Positions 17,238-24,933 of a DNA stretch of 52,656 nucleotides are shown here, in pieces. How positions within the stretch are numbered: the first letter of the stretch is position 1; every line of letters begins with the position of its first letter. The DNA comes from Deltaproteobacteria bacterium. Its GTDB lineage: Bacteria > Desulfobacterota > DSM-4660 > Desulfatiglandales > HGW-15. The notes below the pieces were generated by a model. It did no database searches, was not told where the DNA came from, and was given only the letters and a program-made list of their open reading frames with translations. Both the position numbers and the translations under genes were made by a program. The stretch covers positions 1-52,656 of the forward strand of contig JAFDIC010000001.1 in the NCBI GenBank assembly GCA_019308525.1. The letters run 5' to 3'.

Positions 17238-18416
17238 TTAACCACCCTCCTGCCTGAACCAGGCATCCGCAGGCATGCCCGGCTTCAGCTCAAGGGATGG
17301 ATTCGGTATGGATACCTTGACCAGGTACACGAGCTTGACCCTCTCCTTCTGGGTCTGAATCATCTTCGGTGTAAACTCTGCTTCCGGGGAGATAAAGGCG
17401 ACCTTGCCCCAGTACTTTTTTTCCGGAAACGTATCGATCCTGACCTCCACCTTTTGGCCCGGCTTCACTTTCCCGATCTCCGTCTCGTTCACGAAGATCT
17501 TCAAGTCTACCGTCGATAAGTCTGAAAGGGAAATGACCTCGCGACCAGGTGATACCACCTCTCCAGGCTCTATGTTCCTGCTCGTGATTATGCCATCAAA
17601 GGTGGCCTTCAGCCGGGTATAGCCCAACAAGGTTTCTGCCAGCTCAACTTCTGCCTCCGCTGCCTTTACCTTCCATTTCGCCGCTTCGACCTCCTGCTTC
17701 ACCGCGTCTATCTTCTTCAGGTTGCTCAGGGCCCGCCTCACCACCGCTTTCGCTTCATTGAGTCTGGCCCTGGTCGTCTGGATTGTCTCCCTTCGGAATC
17801 CTTCCCTCAACTGAGCGTACCTCTCCCCAGCCTTTCTGTATTCCCTCGAAGCGGTCTCGTACTTGAGCCTGGCAAGGTCGAGGGCCCTTTCAGAAACTAT
17901 TTTCCCGCGATACAGCCTTTCTTGTCTCTCCTTGTCCTTTTTGGCCTCAATCATTGCGGCCTTGGCTGCGAGAAGGGCCTGTCTTGCCTGCTCTATTTCC
18001 TGGACCCGGTATCCGGACTCCAGCTCCTTCAACTTCGCTTTCAGTGCCTCCACACCTGCCCTTGCCCGGTCAACATCTGCGGGGAGTGCCTCCCTTTGGA
18101 TTTCCAGTTCAAACTCCAGCCGGCGGAGAGTCCTCCGTGCCGCATCCAAGTTCGCCGCCGCCTGTTTCTTGCGGGCCAGGTATTCCGATCGATCCAACTC
18201 CACCAGGGTTTGACCTTCCTTGACTGCCTCTCCCTCGTCCACCAGGACTCTGGTGACCTTTCCATTCACCTGGAATGCCAAATCAGACCTCCTGGCTTCT
18301 ATGATCCCTGAATAGTAAATCTCCTTGAGCTTTGCCTTTCTCTGTCCCATGTAGACGAGTAAACCCACACCCCCCAAGAGCGCCACCAACAAGATTGGTA
18401 TGATCTTTTTCTTCAT
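17238..18416 (-). CDS. HlyD-family periplasmic adaptor (YbhG-like)
   Basis: 392 aa membrane-fusion protein: an N-terminal anchor helix (residues 4-24), a split biotinyl-lipoyl domain (LAFQVNGKVTRVLVDEGEAV and later LKATFDGIITSRNIEPGEVV), a long alanine/arginine-rich coiled-coil hairpin between residues 80 and 265, and a beta-barrel plus membrane-proximal part to the end (VRIDTFPEKKYWGKV). It should link the ABC exporter to an outer-membrane channel such as TolC; no channel gene is in this operon. The ATG at 18416 is preceded by a weak site. Its position between regulator and ATPases matches the ybhGFSR order. Confidence 0.88.
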   Translation of the reverse strand: MKKKIIPILLVALLGGVGLLVYMGQRKAKLKEIYYSGIIEARRSDLAFQVNGKVTRVLVDEGEAVKEGQTLVELDRSEYLARKKQAAANLDAARRTLRRLEFELEIQREALPADVDRARAGVEALKAKLKELESGYRVQEIEQARQALLAAKAAMIEAKKDKERQERLYRGKIVSERALDLARLKYETASREYRKAGERYAQLREGFRRETIQTTRARLNEAKAVVRRALSNLKKIDAVKQEVEAAKWKVKAAEAEVELAETLLGYTRLKATFDGIITSRNIEPGEVVSPGREVISLSDLSTVDLKIFVNETEIGKVKPGQKVEVRIDTFPEKKYWGKVAFISPEAEFTPKMIQTQKERVKLVYLVKVSIPNPSLELKPGMPADAWFRQEGG

Positions 18417-18477
18417 TGCCGCCCTACCTCAAAATATCCTTTGTCCCTTTCATCGCCGTCAAGGCCCTCGTATTTCC

Positions 18478-19122
18478 TCAATTACTGTCGCCTCTTGTTA
18501 CCGCCCGCAGCACAAGCTCAAAGACCCTGTCCGCAATATTCCTCGGATCCTCCAGGATCATGCCCTTCATCTCCTTGGGCATGGAGCGGATGGTCGGACT
18601 GATTACCTGGATTCTCCTGTGGAGCAATACGGCACCAACAATCATCGTATGTACGATCAGAGGATTCGTCCTCCTGAACACTCCCTTCTCCACCCCTTCC
18701 TCAAGAATCTTCATGATAACCCTCACGAGTCGAAAAATATCTTTCTGGGCGACCTCCGGCAGGTTCTTCCCCCCCAAGGCAAGCTCCCTGAGCATAATCG
18801 AAGGCAGGTAGGGATGCTTCTCCATTGTAAGACTGAGATTGCAGATGTAGTTCTTCAGCTTTTCTCTTGGGTCCTTGTCACCGCCCATGTCCTTGGTGAC
18901 GCGTCCCAGGGTGTCTGAAAACACGTCATGGATCGCGGCAGCATACAGGGCCTGCTTGTCACCGATTCGATAATAGATCATCGCCTTGTTCACCCCCGCC
19001 CTCTTTGCGATCTCTTCAATCCTTGCCCCTTCAAACCCGACTTCTGCAAACACCTCTGTTGCCGCCTCTTTTATGCGCCTGATAGCATCCGCCTTTTTCT
19101 CCTGTAGAGTCTTTTTACCCAT
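18478..19122 (-). CDS. TetR-family regulator (CecR/YbiH-like) of the ABC exporter operon
   Basis: About 214 aa. Residues 8-60 form the helix-turn-helix DNA-binding domain (EIAKRAGVNKAMIYYRIGDK is the recognition region), and the rest is a helical ligand-binding and dimerisation domain. The frame opens at a GTG at 19149, but that codon would be about 10 nt from the predicted transcription start; the ATG at 19122, behind CCAGGAA, is preferred. It is the first gene of the exporter operon, and two identical palindromic sites in its own promoter suggest autoregulation. The ligand is unknown. Confidence 0.88.
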   Translation of the reverse strand: MGKKTLQEKKADAIRRIKEAATEVFAEVGFEGARIEEIAKRAGVNKAMIYYRIGDKQALYAAAIHDVFSDTLGRVTKDMGGDKDPREKLKNYICNLSLTMEKHPYLPSIMLRELALGGKNLPEVAQKDIFRLVRVIMKILEEGVEKGVFRRTNPLIVHTMIVGAVLLHRRIQVISPTIRSMPKEMKGMILEDPRNIADRVFELVLRAVTRGDSN

Positions 19123-19149
19123 TAGTGTCGTTCCTGGAAAGTCGCACAC

Positions 19150-19194
19150 AGTTTAACTATCTTTTTAATATATCAAGTTTAACTTTTTTGTCAA
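19150..19194 (-). promoter_or_regulatory. Promoter with two palindromic operators for the tetR-exporter operon
   Basis: On the minus strand TTGACA (19194-19189) and TATATT (19172-19167) are 16 bp apart, a near-consensus promoter. The 9-bp palindrome AGTTAAACT occurs twice, at 19184-19176 inside the spacer and at 19158-19150 at the start-site region, exactly 26 bp apart. This is where a repressor dimer pair would block transcription. The TetR protein encoded next is the obvious candidate. Confidence 0.75.
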
Positions 19195-19644
19195 GATTCT
19201 GCTTGATTTCGCTCGACCCACACGCACGAGGGCTGGTGCCGGACCTCGTCATCGCTTGAATACCGCAAATGAACAGTCGACAATGGAGTAGTATCTGCAA
19301 TCGAGCCAGCAGTCCACGAATGGGTTAATGTATCGGTGAAGGGTCTTTGACCTGTTGAGGAGGTTCTTGGATCGGATTTCCTTGGCCCCGACATTGCGTC
19401 AGGATGAAGGTATGACGAGAAAGAAAGTTTGGCAAAGATCCCGCTTCCACATGTTCTCTCTCCAGGGTATCATTCTAGATATTTGAAACGGTGAAAACGA
19501 CCGTGAGTTCCTTTCCTCTGTTTCAAGGCTCCCAGGCCTGTCCACCTCAGGAAAACCGCTCTTTTCGACAGTCACACCAGAAAGGAAACACGGTCCTAAT
19601 TGCTGTTTGAAAGGGCCAAAATGCTGCTCGTCAGAATTCTTGAA
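19195..19644. other. Non-coding stretch upstream of the exporter promoter
   Basis: About 450 nt between the end of the HD-GYP gene and the TetR promoter. The longest frame (19191-19394, minus) has no ribosome site and an unfamiliar, low-complexity translation. I see no hairpin with a T run, no repeat shared with the rest of the window and no RNA gene. Confidence 0.5.
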
Positions 19645-20844
19645 TCAGGCACCATGTAAGAGTTCATCCTTTGAGAGATCCTTTACCATTGCGCGAAACT
19701 TCTTGAGCAGTATAGGATGGAAACGCTTACCAATTTGAAGGTCCATCCAGTCAAGAACCTTTTTCATTGGGAGGGCCTTCTGGGTTGGCCTGTTACGGCG
19801 CAGATTGTCATAAGTATCCGCAATGCAGACCAGCATGCCGGATAGGTTAAGATCCCTCTTGTTCACATGCCTGGGATACCCGCCCCCGTCATAGTGGAGG
19901 TGGTGTTCATAGGCCATTAGAGGAGGTATATCCGGCATGCCGGGGGTGGCCAAAAGGATCTCAGCCCCTCGAATAGGATGTTCCCATCTTCGTTTCTTCT
20001 CTGCAAGGTTCAAGGCTTGGGTGTTAGACATGGAGACAGTGGGGGTCAAGTGCAAGCCGATGTCATGAAGGAGTCCTCCCAGGCCCATGTCCAGTGTCGT
20101 TGATTCTTCAAGGCCAAGCTCCTGAGAGAGGGCCATGCAGAGGGCTGATACGTTTATTGCATGGATATAGGGATCAGGATCGCTGCTCCGCCTATAGATT
20201 ATCGTCTTTAATGTAATTTCACCTTGCTCAATGTTTCCCTTTAACCTCTCAGTGGTATCCTTTGCCAGAGACAATCTATTGTAGGAAAGCGGTCCATCAA
20301 GGGCTGCAAAGATATCCTTCAAGTTCCCCACCAAGGACAACATTGCTTGGCGCATGGACTGAATTCCCATTGGCGCCTCTTCTTCCGAGATCTGGGATGT
20401 ATCCCCGAAAGGAAGAGCGCCAGAGAGGATATGCGGGAATCGATGCTGGTTCTTTGCCAGAATCACATCAGCGTTTGCCGGGTTTTTCAACAGTGGCGGC
20501 AGTAGCTTGAGAAAAAAATGAACTTCCTTCCCAGTTGTGCCTCGCCGGAACTGAATCCGCTGGAGCTTCATTTCCTCCATTCGCTTTATGAGCTTAAGAT
20601 GACTTTCAGCCAGATCCTCTATGCGCGTATTTTCGACCACCACTTCGCCATGGAGGAAAAGAATGGTAAGGGACGACTTGCGGGACAGGTATTTTGTCAA
20701 AGGCACAAAGAACTCCTTGGTCCTTCTCTTTGATTCAGAATGCTCCTCCCCGTAGAGTAGGGCGGCACGTATGCCACGCAGGAACCTAAAATAGAGGTCC
20801 CCATAAAAAGAATGAAGTTTTTTCCGCTTATTGGAAGTTTCCAT
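19645..20844 (-). CDS. HD-GYP-type phosphohydrolase domain protein with novel N-terminal domain
   Basis: 399 aa. The C-terminal half is an HD-GYP domain: LLHDIG, EHPIRGAEIL, HHLHYDGGGYP and IADTYDNL are its metal-binding motifs in order. Two usual residues differ: the Lys of HDIGK is Leu and the Glu of HHExxDG is Leu. The metal histidines and aspartates remain, so cyclic-di-GMP hydrolysis is possible but uncertain. The N-terminal 110 residues look like the N-terminus of the HEAT-repeat protein encoded just upstream. Its ATG lies 17 nt after that gene, so the two form an operon. No membrane segment is visible. Confidence 0.82.
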   Translation of the reverse strand: METSNKRKKLHSFYGDLYFRFLRGIRAALLYGEEHSESKRRTKEFFVPLTKYLSRKSSLTILFLHGEVVVENTRIEDLAESHLKLIKRMEEMKLQRIQFRRGTTGKEVHFFLKLLPPLLKNPANADVILAKNQHRFPHILSGALPFGDTSQISEEEAPMGIQSMRQAMLSLVGNLKDIFAALDGPLSYNRLSLAKDTTERLKGNIEQGEITLKTIIYRRSSDPDPYIHAINVSALCMALSQELGLEESTTLDMGLGGLLHDIGLHLTPTVSMSNTQALNLAEKKRRWEHPIRGAEILLATPGMPDIPPLMAYEHHLHYDGGGYPRHVNKRDLNLSGMLVCIADTYDNLRRNRPTQKALPMKKVLDWMDLQIGKRFHPILLKKFRAMVKDLSKDELLHGA

Positions 20845-20861
20845 AATCGGCTACAAATCAG

Positions 20862-22907
20862 TCAAACCAGGTCTTTACACAGGGATCGAAGGTCACCTGG
20901 CCCCTCCTTGATCACCCGGCGAAGAGTTTCTTTACAGCCCTCGCTTCCGATCTCGGCCAGCGCCTTGACCGCGGCCGCCTGGAGGGCCCTTTTTTTCTTG
21001 GTTCTCAGCCAAGACCTATGGGAAACCATTTCAGATAACACAGGCACCGCCTCCTCAGCCTTCAAGGGACCCGCGGCCTCTATCGCCTTGAGACGAATAT
21101 CGAATTCCCTGTGCCCCAGAAGCTTAACTATTATAGGAGCGATGCCTGGTGCCTCGCACAAGGGAGCGATCTCTAGGAGCATCAGGATCTCATCATGATC
21201 ATCCGTTTGTTCAAACCTTTGCACCAGGGGGGCGCTCACATATGGTCCAAGGGATGCCATAGACTTTTTCAACCAGCGGGTCTTGCCCTCCTGGCCGTCT
21301 TCAACGCCGAGGAAGACATCCACAAGGAGGTCACCAGCCCTTGACAGGAACATCCGGCACAGGGCATCCAATGAAACGGTTTCCCTTGAAGCGTAGGTTT
21401 TGCATTGACTCAACAATCCCATGAACAGAGATTTCACATCTTCCCCCGTGAGCAAGGAGTTGATTCGATCTCTTACAGCTTGCCTATCAAGGCAATCCCC
21501 CAGAGCAAGGTGCACCTCCTTTATCAGATCACCGGCCGTCCCGTAGTCTTTGCCACCAACGAATTGTGCAAGTAGTTCCCCGAGCCTGTCCAACAAGGCG
21601 AGGAGGAGAATCTCACTCTGTCCCTCCCTGTCTTGACCGATCAGATCAACTATCAGCCACGCCTTGGACTTCCTCAATGACTCCGGGCTGATCGTCCCAA
21701 GCAATCTCCCCGTTTCCTGGCCTTCCACACTAAATTCTTTTATGCTGAGGGACGCAGCAAGGCCTTCAATCTGTTGCCGGTACCTTGCATGGAATTCAGC
21801 CGCCTCCTGGTGTCTTACCAGGAGCTGTTCCAGGTCCTGCCAGTTTGCCAACTCTTTGGCTGCCTTTTGCTGGACGGCAAGTTCTATCTTCTTTCTAACG
21901 GAATCCAGCAGAAGACCAGGGTCTCTGTACCTCGAAACAGCGCATTTGAAGAGGTTATTGAAAGGGGTTGACCTTATGCCTCTCTCTCCTACGGCCTCCT
22001 GGAGGACTCCGAGCAGTTGATCCTCACTCAATCCATCAAGGATTTCGCTGACTACATGGCTCTCCCTGCCCATGAAATCATCCGGGTCACTCGATCCGAG
22101 GACTTGAACCCTCAAGCGTGGCCCCAGAGTATCCAGGACCTCCGCCATTCTCAAGGTGAAGGACTTCCTCTTATCCCTATCCACCCTGGAGAGCACGTTG
22201 CCCACATTATGGATAAAGTTACCAATAAGAATGCCTCTGTGTTCCAGGCTCACCCCGGACAGGCCTTTGTCCAACTGCAAGAGCATCTCTTTGAGTCCAT
22301 CGCTATCTTCGCAAATGCTTATCAGCTTCTGGATCTGCTCTTCGCTTAGGCTGAAGGGACCCGCCCCGGCTGGTTGGAGGATAAGTTGTCGCCATAAGGT
22401 CTCATCTTCCATGTCTCGGGTCAGATGAGAAGCAATGGCTTGGACAGAGGCAAAGATGGAATAGTCGAGCAGGCCAACCCTGACATTTCTCACATTTTCC
22501 CGGCCAAGGGCGGCGACAACATCGCTTCCCTGCCCCCTCTTCGCCCCTGCAAGTATGCTGACAAATGATTCAAGCTCTCTTTCAGCGATCCCCTTCCCCA
22601 CCACCAGGGAGGATATTCCCAGGAAATGGAAAAATGCCAAGAACTTTTGGATGTTTGGTTCGTTGATCCTGTGGAAGGAGCCTTCAAAGTAGATACTGTC
22701 CCTTGCCAGTCCGATAAATAGAGAGGGCTTATCGGCCATGGCCTTTTGAGTCTTTACATTCAGTTGGTGGAGATGTTTGGCGAGAAGCTCGTGACCTTGC
22801 GCGTAAAGTCGGCCAGTATTGATAGCTCTCATGAAGGCGAGTATGAAATCACTCACCGTAGGAGGCATCAGGTCCCGTGGGTGGGAACCTGAAATTTGAG
22901 CACTCAT
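20862..22907 (-). CDS. Large HEAT-repeat protein
   Basis: 681 aa, no signal peptide. An N-terminal region of about 130 residues (FMRAINTGRLYAQGHELL, then SIYFEG) resembles that of the HD-GYP protein downstream. A long, mostly helical middle follows. The last 120 residues contain HEAT/armadillo-type repeats (DIRLKAIEAAGPLKAEEAVP, then ALQAAAVKALAEIGSEGC), a protein-binding surface. I do not recognise an enzymatic motif. A promoter is visible upstream and the HD-GYP gene follows after 17 nt, so the two proteins probably act together, perhaps as scaffold and effector of a signalling output. Function not known. Confidence 0.72.
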   Translation of the reverse strand: MSAQISGSHPRDLMPPTVSDFILAFMRAINTGRLYAQGHELLAKHLHQLNVKTQKAMADKPSLFIGLARDSIYFEGSFHRINEPNIQKFLAFFHFLGISSLVVGKGIAERELESFVSILAGAKRGQGSDVVAALGRENVRNVRVGLLDYSIFASVQAIASHLTRDMEDETLWRQLILQPAGAGPFSLSEEQIQKLISICEDSDGLKEMLLQLDKGLSGVSLEHRGILIGNFIHNVGNVLSRVDRDKRKSFTLRMAEVLDTLGPRLRVQVLGSSDPDDFMGRESHVVSEILDGLSEDQLLGVLQEAVGERGIRSTPFNNLFKCAVSRYRDPGLLLDSVRKKIELAVQQKAAKELANWQDLEQLLVRHQEAAEFHARYRQQIEGLAASLSIKEFSVEGQETGRLLGTISPESLRKSKAWLIVDLIGQDREGQSEILLLALLDRLGELLAQFVGGKDYGTAGDLIKEVHLALGDCLDRQAVRDRINSLLTGEDVKSLFMGLLSQCKTYASRETVSLDALCRMFLSRAGDLLVDVFLGVEDGQEGKTRWLKKSMASLGPYVSAPLVQRFEQTDDHDEILMLLEIAPLCEAPGIAPIIVKLLGHREFDIRLKAIEAAGPLKAEEAVPVLSEMVSHRSWLRTKKKRALQAAAVKALAEIGSEGCKETLRRVIKEGPGDLRSLCKDLV

Positions 22908-22945
22908 CTATCTAGCCCTCAGGCTATTCCTTATCCTTGAAAAAC

Positions 22946-22973
22946 CATATACCTGGCAACCTTACTTTGTCAA
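22946..22973 (-). promoter_or_regulatory. Promoter of the HEAT/HD-GYP operon
   Basis: TTGACA (22973-22968) and TATATG (22951-22946) are 16 bp apart on the minus strand. Transcription would begin near 22939, about 30 nt before the ATG at 22907. Confidence 0.6.
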
Positions 22974-22998
22974 CCGAAAACCCTTGGTCTCTCCAATA

Positions 22999-23039
22999 AC
23001 CCTTCGGCTGTGCTCAAAGTCACGAGCTTGTCGAACTGA
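22999..23039. repeat. Possible dispersed REP-like sequence
   Basis: The stretch beginning CCCTTCGGCTGTGCTCAAAG and ending in GAGCTTGTCGAACTG looks like a type of dispersed intergenic repeat found in many bacterial genomes. It contains AGCTTGTCGAACT and GCTGTGCTCAAAG blocks typical of those families. Only one copy is in this window, so the call rests on recognition and is weak. Confidence 0.35.
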
Positions 23040-23050
23040 AATTGAACTTT

Positions 23051-23803
23051 CTACGAAGCCACCCGGCTCCTCTGTCTCATGATCTCAGCCAGTATTATCC
23101 CTCCTGCAACGGATACGTTGAGTGAATCCATAGGGCCTGCACATGGGATTCTGACCAATTGGTGACACCTCTTCGCTGTGGATTGACTCAAACCCTTGGC
23201 CTCATTGCCGAGGATAAGCACCGCGTCCCTGTTCCAGTCGAACTCATAGATTGACTCCGAGCCCTCCACAGAAGCCCCCACGATCCAGAATCCCTTGCGA
23301 TTCAATTCGTCCAGGGACCTGCCCAGGTTCACGACCCTGGCAATGGGGAGGGAAAACCAGCCGCCGGCCGATCTCTTGATGACGGTTTCCGTTACCTTTG
23401 CCGAGCGGTCCTTTGGCAATACGAGGCCATGAACACCGAAGAAGGCCCCCGTCCTCACAAGCGACCCGAGATTCCCCTCGTCCGTAATATGGTCCGCGAC
23501 AAGCAGGAGGGAATAACCCGGGGTCTTCAAGGCCTCGCCCACGAGCTCTTCGAACGGAGTGTATTGAAATTCCTCTGCCACCGCAACAACTCCTTGGTGG
23601 GCTACGGATGGCAGTAGATGGTCCAGTTTCTTCCCCTTCACGAACTTTACGTCCACCCCCCGCTCTGCGGCCATTTCTATTATCTCCCCGCTCCTCGGTC
23701 CTTTTTTCCCTTCTTTGATCAGGATTTCCCTGATCTTAACCTTCCCTTGACTCAAGGCCATCCTGGACGCGTTGATACCAGGGATCAACAGGGCTCCGAC
23801 CAT
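23051..23803 (-). CDS. TrmH-family (SPOUT) rRNA/tRNA ribose 2'-O-methyltransferase, RlmB-like
   Basis: About 250 aa. An N-terminal substrate-binding domain (residues 1-75) is followed by a SPOUT methyltransferase with its three knotted motifs: NLGSLVRTG, ILGNEAKGLS and the C-terminal SLNVSVAGGIILAE. Such enzymes use S-adenosylmethionine to methylate a ribose, for RlmB at G2251 of 23S rRNA; which RNA is modified here cannot be told. The frame opens at 23818, but the ATG at 23803, with GGGAG 8 nt upstream, fits better. It is the last gene of the long minus-strand cluster, 43 nt after gmk. Confidence 0.87.
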   Translation of the reverse strand: MVGALLIPGINASRMALSQGKVKIREILIKEGKKGPRSGEIIEMAAERGVDVKFVKGKKLDHLLPSVAHQGVVAVAEEFQYTPFEELVGEALKTPGYSLLLVADHITDEGNLGSLVRTGAFFGVHGLVLPKDRSAKVTETVIKRSAGGWFSLPIARVVNLGRSLDELNRKGFWIVGASVEGSESIYEFDWNRDAVLILGNEAKGLSQSTAKRCHQLVRIPCAGPMDSLNVSVAGGIILAEIMRQRSRVAS

Positions 23804-23846
23804 GGCTAATACTCCCACGAACTCAGGGCGGTGTTTCCTGATCTAT

Positions 23847-24467
23847 TTACTGTTTCCCGGAAATCTCTATGTCGAAGATCTTTTCTACTTTGGAGAGCTG
23901 GGCCGAGGTGCGACATCTCTCTGATGTAATTATGGATTCAACCTGGTGTACGGAGTCATCCACATTCCTGTTAAAAACAATGTAGTCATACCATATGCAA
24001 GAGTTTATTTCCTTTATTGCCTTCTCCAACCTGTTAGCGATCACTCCCTCCCCATCCGTGCCCCTTCCCCACAGCCTCCTTTCAAGCTCTTCCATTGATG
24101 GCGGCAAAATGAATATGAGCACGGATTCATTGAATCGTTCCTTGATGCTCCTGGCGCCCTGGGTATCCAGGTCCATCACAAGATCGAGGCCCTTATCCAA
24201 TTTGTCTTCAACCTCCCTGAAGGAAGTCCCGTAATAATCATCATAGACCCGGGCCCACTCCACAAAGGCGCCCTCATCTACCATCCTGAGGAATTCTTCT
24301 CTGGAAACAAAGTGATAGTCCTCCCCGTTTACCTCATTTTTCCTCGGTTTGCGGCTCGTATGAGAAACACTGTATCCCAGCCCCCCGACTCTCTTGACCA
24401 CCTGATCCAGTATCGTGGACTTGCCTACACCCGATGGGCCGGAAATCACATAGATGCGGCCTGCCAT
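23847..24467 (-). CDS. gmk: Guanylate kinase
   Basis: 206 aa, normal length. It phosphorylates GMP to GDP with ATP. The P-loop is SGPSGVGKST at residues 9-18, the GMP-binding SHTSRKPRKNEVNGEDY segment follows near residue 37, and DLDTQGARSIKE matches the later acidic and adenine-binding region. The ATG lies 2 nt after the DUF370 gene, a classic arrangement (yicC - DUF370 - gmk) in many Gram-negative and Gram-positive genomes. No signs of damage. Confidence 0.95.
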   Translation of the reverse strand: MAGRIYVISGPSGVGKSTILDQVVKRVGGLGYSVSHTSRKPRKNEVNGEDYHFVSREEFLRMVDEGAFVEWARVYDDYYGTSFREVEDKLDKGLDLVMDLDTQGARSIKERFNESVLIFILPPSMEELERRLWGRGTDGEGVIANRLEKAIKEINSCIWYDYIVFNRNVDDSVHQVESIITSERCRTSAQLSKVEKIFDIEISGKQ

Positions 24468-24469
24468 AC

Positions 24470-24742
24470 CTATTCTTCCAGGTCTTCTTTGCTCAGCATA
24501 CAGTCCGGGCTGAAACGCTGGGCAATGGTTTCCGACTGTATGGCAGAAAGTATCACGTGGTTGCTGTCCGTAATGATGACTGATCTTGTCTTCCTGCCCT
24601 GGGTCGCATCTATCAGCCTCTTGTCCTCCCTGGCTTCATCCCGAAGGCGCTTGATAGGGGCAGCATTCGGGGAGATGATCGCAACCACTCTTCTCGAGAC
24701 CACTGAATTTCCAAATCCTATGTTCACAAGTTTTTGACTCAT
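24470..24742 (-). CDS. DUF370/RemA-like regulatory protein
   Basis: 90 aa, the normal length of the family that in Bacillus is RemA, a DNA-binding activator of matrix genes. It begins [12 protein letters not shown] and contains [19 protein letters not shown] and [20 protein letters not shown], the two best-conserved blocks. The frame opens at 24784; the internal ATG at 24742, behind AAGGAGG, is the family's standard start. It sits between yicC and gmk as in other phyla, but here a MITE-like repeat of about 140 nt separates it from yicC. Its role outside Firmicutes is not established. Confidence 0.85.
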   Translation of the reverse strand: MSQKLVNIGFGNSVVSRRVVAIISPNAAPIKRLRDEAREDKRLIDATQGRKTRSVIITDSNHVILSAIQSETIAQRFSPDCMLSKEDLEE

Positions 24743-24791
24743 GCCGGTCCTCCTTTCCTCCAATGCCTCCCGCGGAGGTCCCAAGATTCAC

Positions 24792-24933
24792 ATGCTCCCG
24801 CAAAGACCTCAGACCTGCCTGCGGCAGGCAGGTGCAAGACGCGCGAATCTTTAGGAATGAGGCGTACATGGACGTACTCCGCACTGACTAAAGATGGGGC
24901 GCAACGCAGCAGATGGGGCATTTGCGGAAGCAT
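24792..24933. mobile_element. MITE/REP-like element between yicC and the DUF370 gene
   Basis: Terminal inverted repeats ATGCTCCCGCAAA (24792-24804) and TTTGCGGAAGCAT (24921-24933) match at 12 of 13 positions. Inside are a 21-nt palindrome with 10-bp arms ACCTGCCTGC (24813-24833) and an 8-bp stem ATCTTTAG/CTAAAGAT (24847-24854 with 24888-24895) enclosing GGCGTACATGGACGTACTCC. It shares GCGCGAATCT and the same stem layout with the element at 45262-45459. It has no coding capacity. Its right end overlaps the yicC stop codon, so it lies within the transcript. Confidence 0.68.

Noticed and set aside
19191..19394. 67-codon minus-strand frame upstream of the TetR promoter
   Set aside because: No ribosome site, no family features and a low-complexity composition.
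24470..24742. Treating the RemA-like gene next to gmk as a novel association
   Set aside because: The yicC - DUF370 - gmk order is common across bacterial phyla; only the inserted repeat is unusual.
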